Below, piece after piece: positions 5,538 to 6,080 of a stretch of DNA of 6,080 nucleotides. The stretch lies in NCBI GenBank assembly GCA_036379295.1, contig DASVGY010000006.1, positions 1 to 6,080 of the forward strand, read 5' to 3'. Positions within the stretch are counted from its first letter, which is position 1, and each line of letters opens with the position of its first letter. The notes under the pieces are model-generated. The model was not told the origin of the DNA. It did not search any database and saw nothing but the letters and a program-made list of their open reading frames with translations. Source of the stretch: Pseudopedobacter sp036379295 (GTDB lineage: Bacteria > Bacteroidota > Bacteroidia > Sphingobacteriales > Sphingobacteriaceae). The translations under genes were made by a program, and so were the position numbers.

Positions 5538-6080
5538 ATGCCTACTATAGATAAAAGAACGTTTGGAAAATTGAGAAAACTCAAGAAACTATTAATCTCT
5601 AAAAAGCTGACAATTTTTGAGAAAACGATAAATAAATTTCTTTTTTTAGCCTTAATTGCGTTAACAGCGATGCTTTCATGCAATCAAAACAAAAATAAAA
5701 TGAATACCACATCAACAAAAAAAATACATTTTAAAAGCCAGAACCAAAATATAGTGGGGCTTTTGTGTACTGACGGTAGCGAGCAGAAAAAACCTGCTGT
5801 TGTTATTTTAGGGCCTATTTGTTCTGTAAAAGAGCAATCGCCCATTCAATATTCCACCCGGTTGGCAGAAAAAGGTTTTGTTGCTCTTTGTTTTGATGCA
5901 AGAGGTTATGGCGAAAGCGGCGGAAAGCCCCGGCAGTTGGAAAGCCTTAAAAATAAGGAACAGGATGTAGAAGCCGCAATTGATTACCTAATTTCAAGAA
6001 ACAACGTGGATGCCAATAAAATTTTCCTCATCGGCATTTGCAACGGCACAAACGAAATGATGCAGGTTTCTATTGAAGAC
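5538..6080 (+). CDS. Alpha/beta hydrolase with GxCxG elbow and lipoprotein-like signal, C-terminus outside window
   Basis: The first 181 codons are present. From about residue 60 the sequence follows the alpha/beta hydrolase (dienelactone-hydrolase-like, YcjY-like) pattern: KPAVVILGPICSVKEQ (85-100) at the oxyanion-hole strand, FDARGYGESGG (119-129), and the nucleophile elbow GICNG (166-170) with C168 as nucleophile. The later catalytic acid and histidine lie beyond the edge. The N-terminus has a basic segment, a hydrophobic stretch FLFLALIALTAML (34-46) and then S47-C48, a plausible Bacteroidota lipobox, so the mature protein may be lipid-anchored outside the cytoplasm. The start is uncertain: ATG 5538 gives a long 33-residue basic n-region, TTG 5571 shortens it, and ATG 5700 would remove the signal and give a cytosolic enzyme. 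Substrate unknown. It follows the AraC gene by 146 bases. Confidence 0.85.
   Translation, partial: MPTIDKRTFGKLRKLKKLLISKKLTIFEKTINKFLFLALIALTAMLSCNQNKNKMNTTSTKKIHFKSQNQNIVGLLCTDGSEQKKPAVVILGPICSVKEQSPIQYSTRLAEKGFVALCFDARGYGESGGKPRQLESLKNKEQDVEAAIDYLISRNNVDANKIFLIGICNGTNEMMQVSIED

Noticed and set aside
5488..5538. 16-codon ORF (MGAKCELLTIYHFKKS) whose TGA overlaps the ATG at 5538
   Set aside because: The TGATG overlap hints at a coupled leader peptide, but the ORF is too short to separate from chance, has no ribosome binding site, and the hydrolase start itself is uncertain.
5571..5626. Direct repeat TTGAGAAAAC at 5571-5580 and 5617-5626
   Set aside because: Ten AT-rich bases, 46 bases apart, inside a lysine-rich coding segment; no sign of a mobile element or duplication of the intervening bases.

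Overview
The window looks like ordinary chromosome from a low-GC member of the Bacteroidota, most likely Sphingobacteriaceae (Pedobacter or Mucilaginibacter type). The reasons are the protein flavour, several TTG starts, the absence of Shine-Dalgarno sequences before most genes, and repeated TAnnTTTG boxes, which are the -7 element of Bacteroidota promoters. The genus is an inference, not a measurement.

Left part (1-1775): the N-terminal 203 codons of a 23S rRNA uracil-C5 methyltransferase (rlmD type) run leftward out of the window. A poorly coding stretch follows, with a possible 35-residue peptide gene and a perfect 20-bp palindrome. Next comes trmB (tRNA m7G46 methyltransferase), also leftward. 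A short intergenic region with divergent promoters separates trmB from the rightward GDP-L-fucose synthase gene (fcl).

Middle part (2706-4036): leftward, in transcription order, lie cobA (uroporphyrinogen-III C-methyltransferase), a terminator-like palindrome, a -33/-7 promoter, a small intact antitoxin gene, and an overlapping RelE/ParE toxin gene. The toxin gene is broken by one frameshift and one nonsense codon. The toxin frame was reconstructed by hand and is the clearest non-routine result here.

Right part (4037-6080): rightward, a SelT/SelW/SelH-like (Rdx) CxxC redox protein is followed closely by an AraC-family regulator. A 146-bp gap with a dyad then leads to the start of an alpha/beta hydrolase. 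That hydrolase has a GxCxG nucleophile elbow and an apparent lipoprotein signal, and it runs off the right edge.

The genes are mostly unrelated housekeeping functions (rRNA and tRNA modification, siroheme/corrin precursor synthesis, nucleotide-sugar synthesis). The two functional pairings are the decayed toxin-antitoxin module and the AraC regulator with the hydrolase. I see no RNA gene, CRISPR array, insertion sequence or convincing new multi-gene system.
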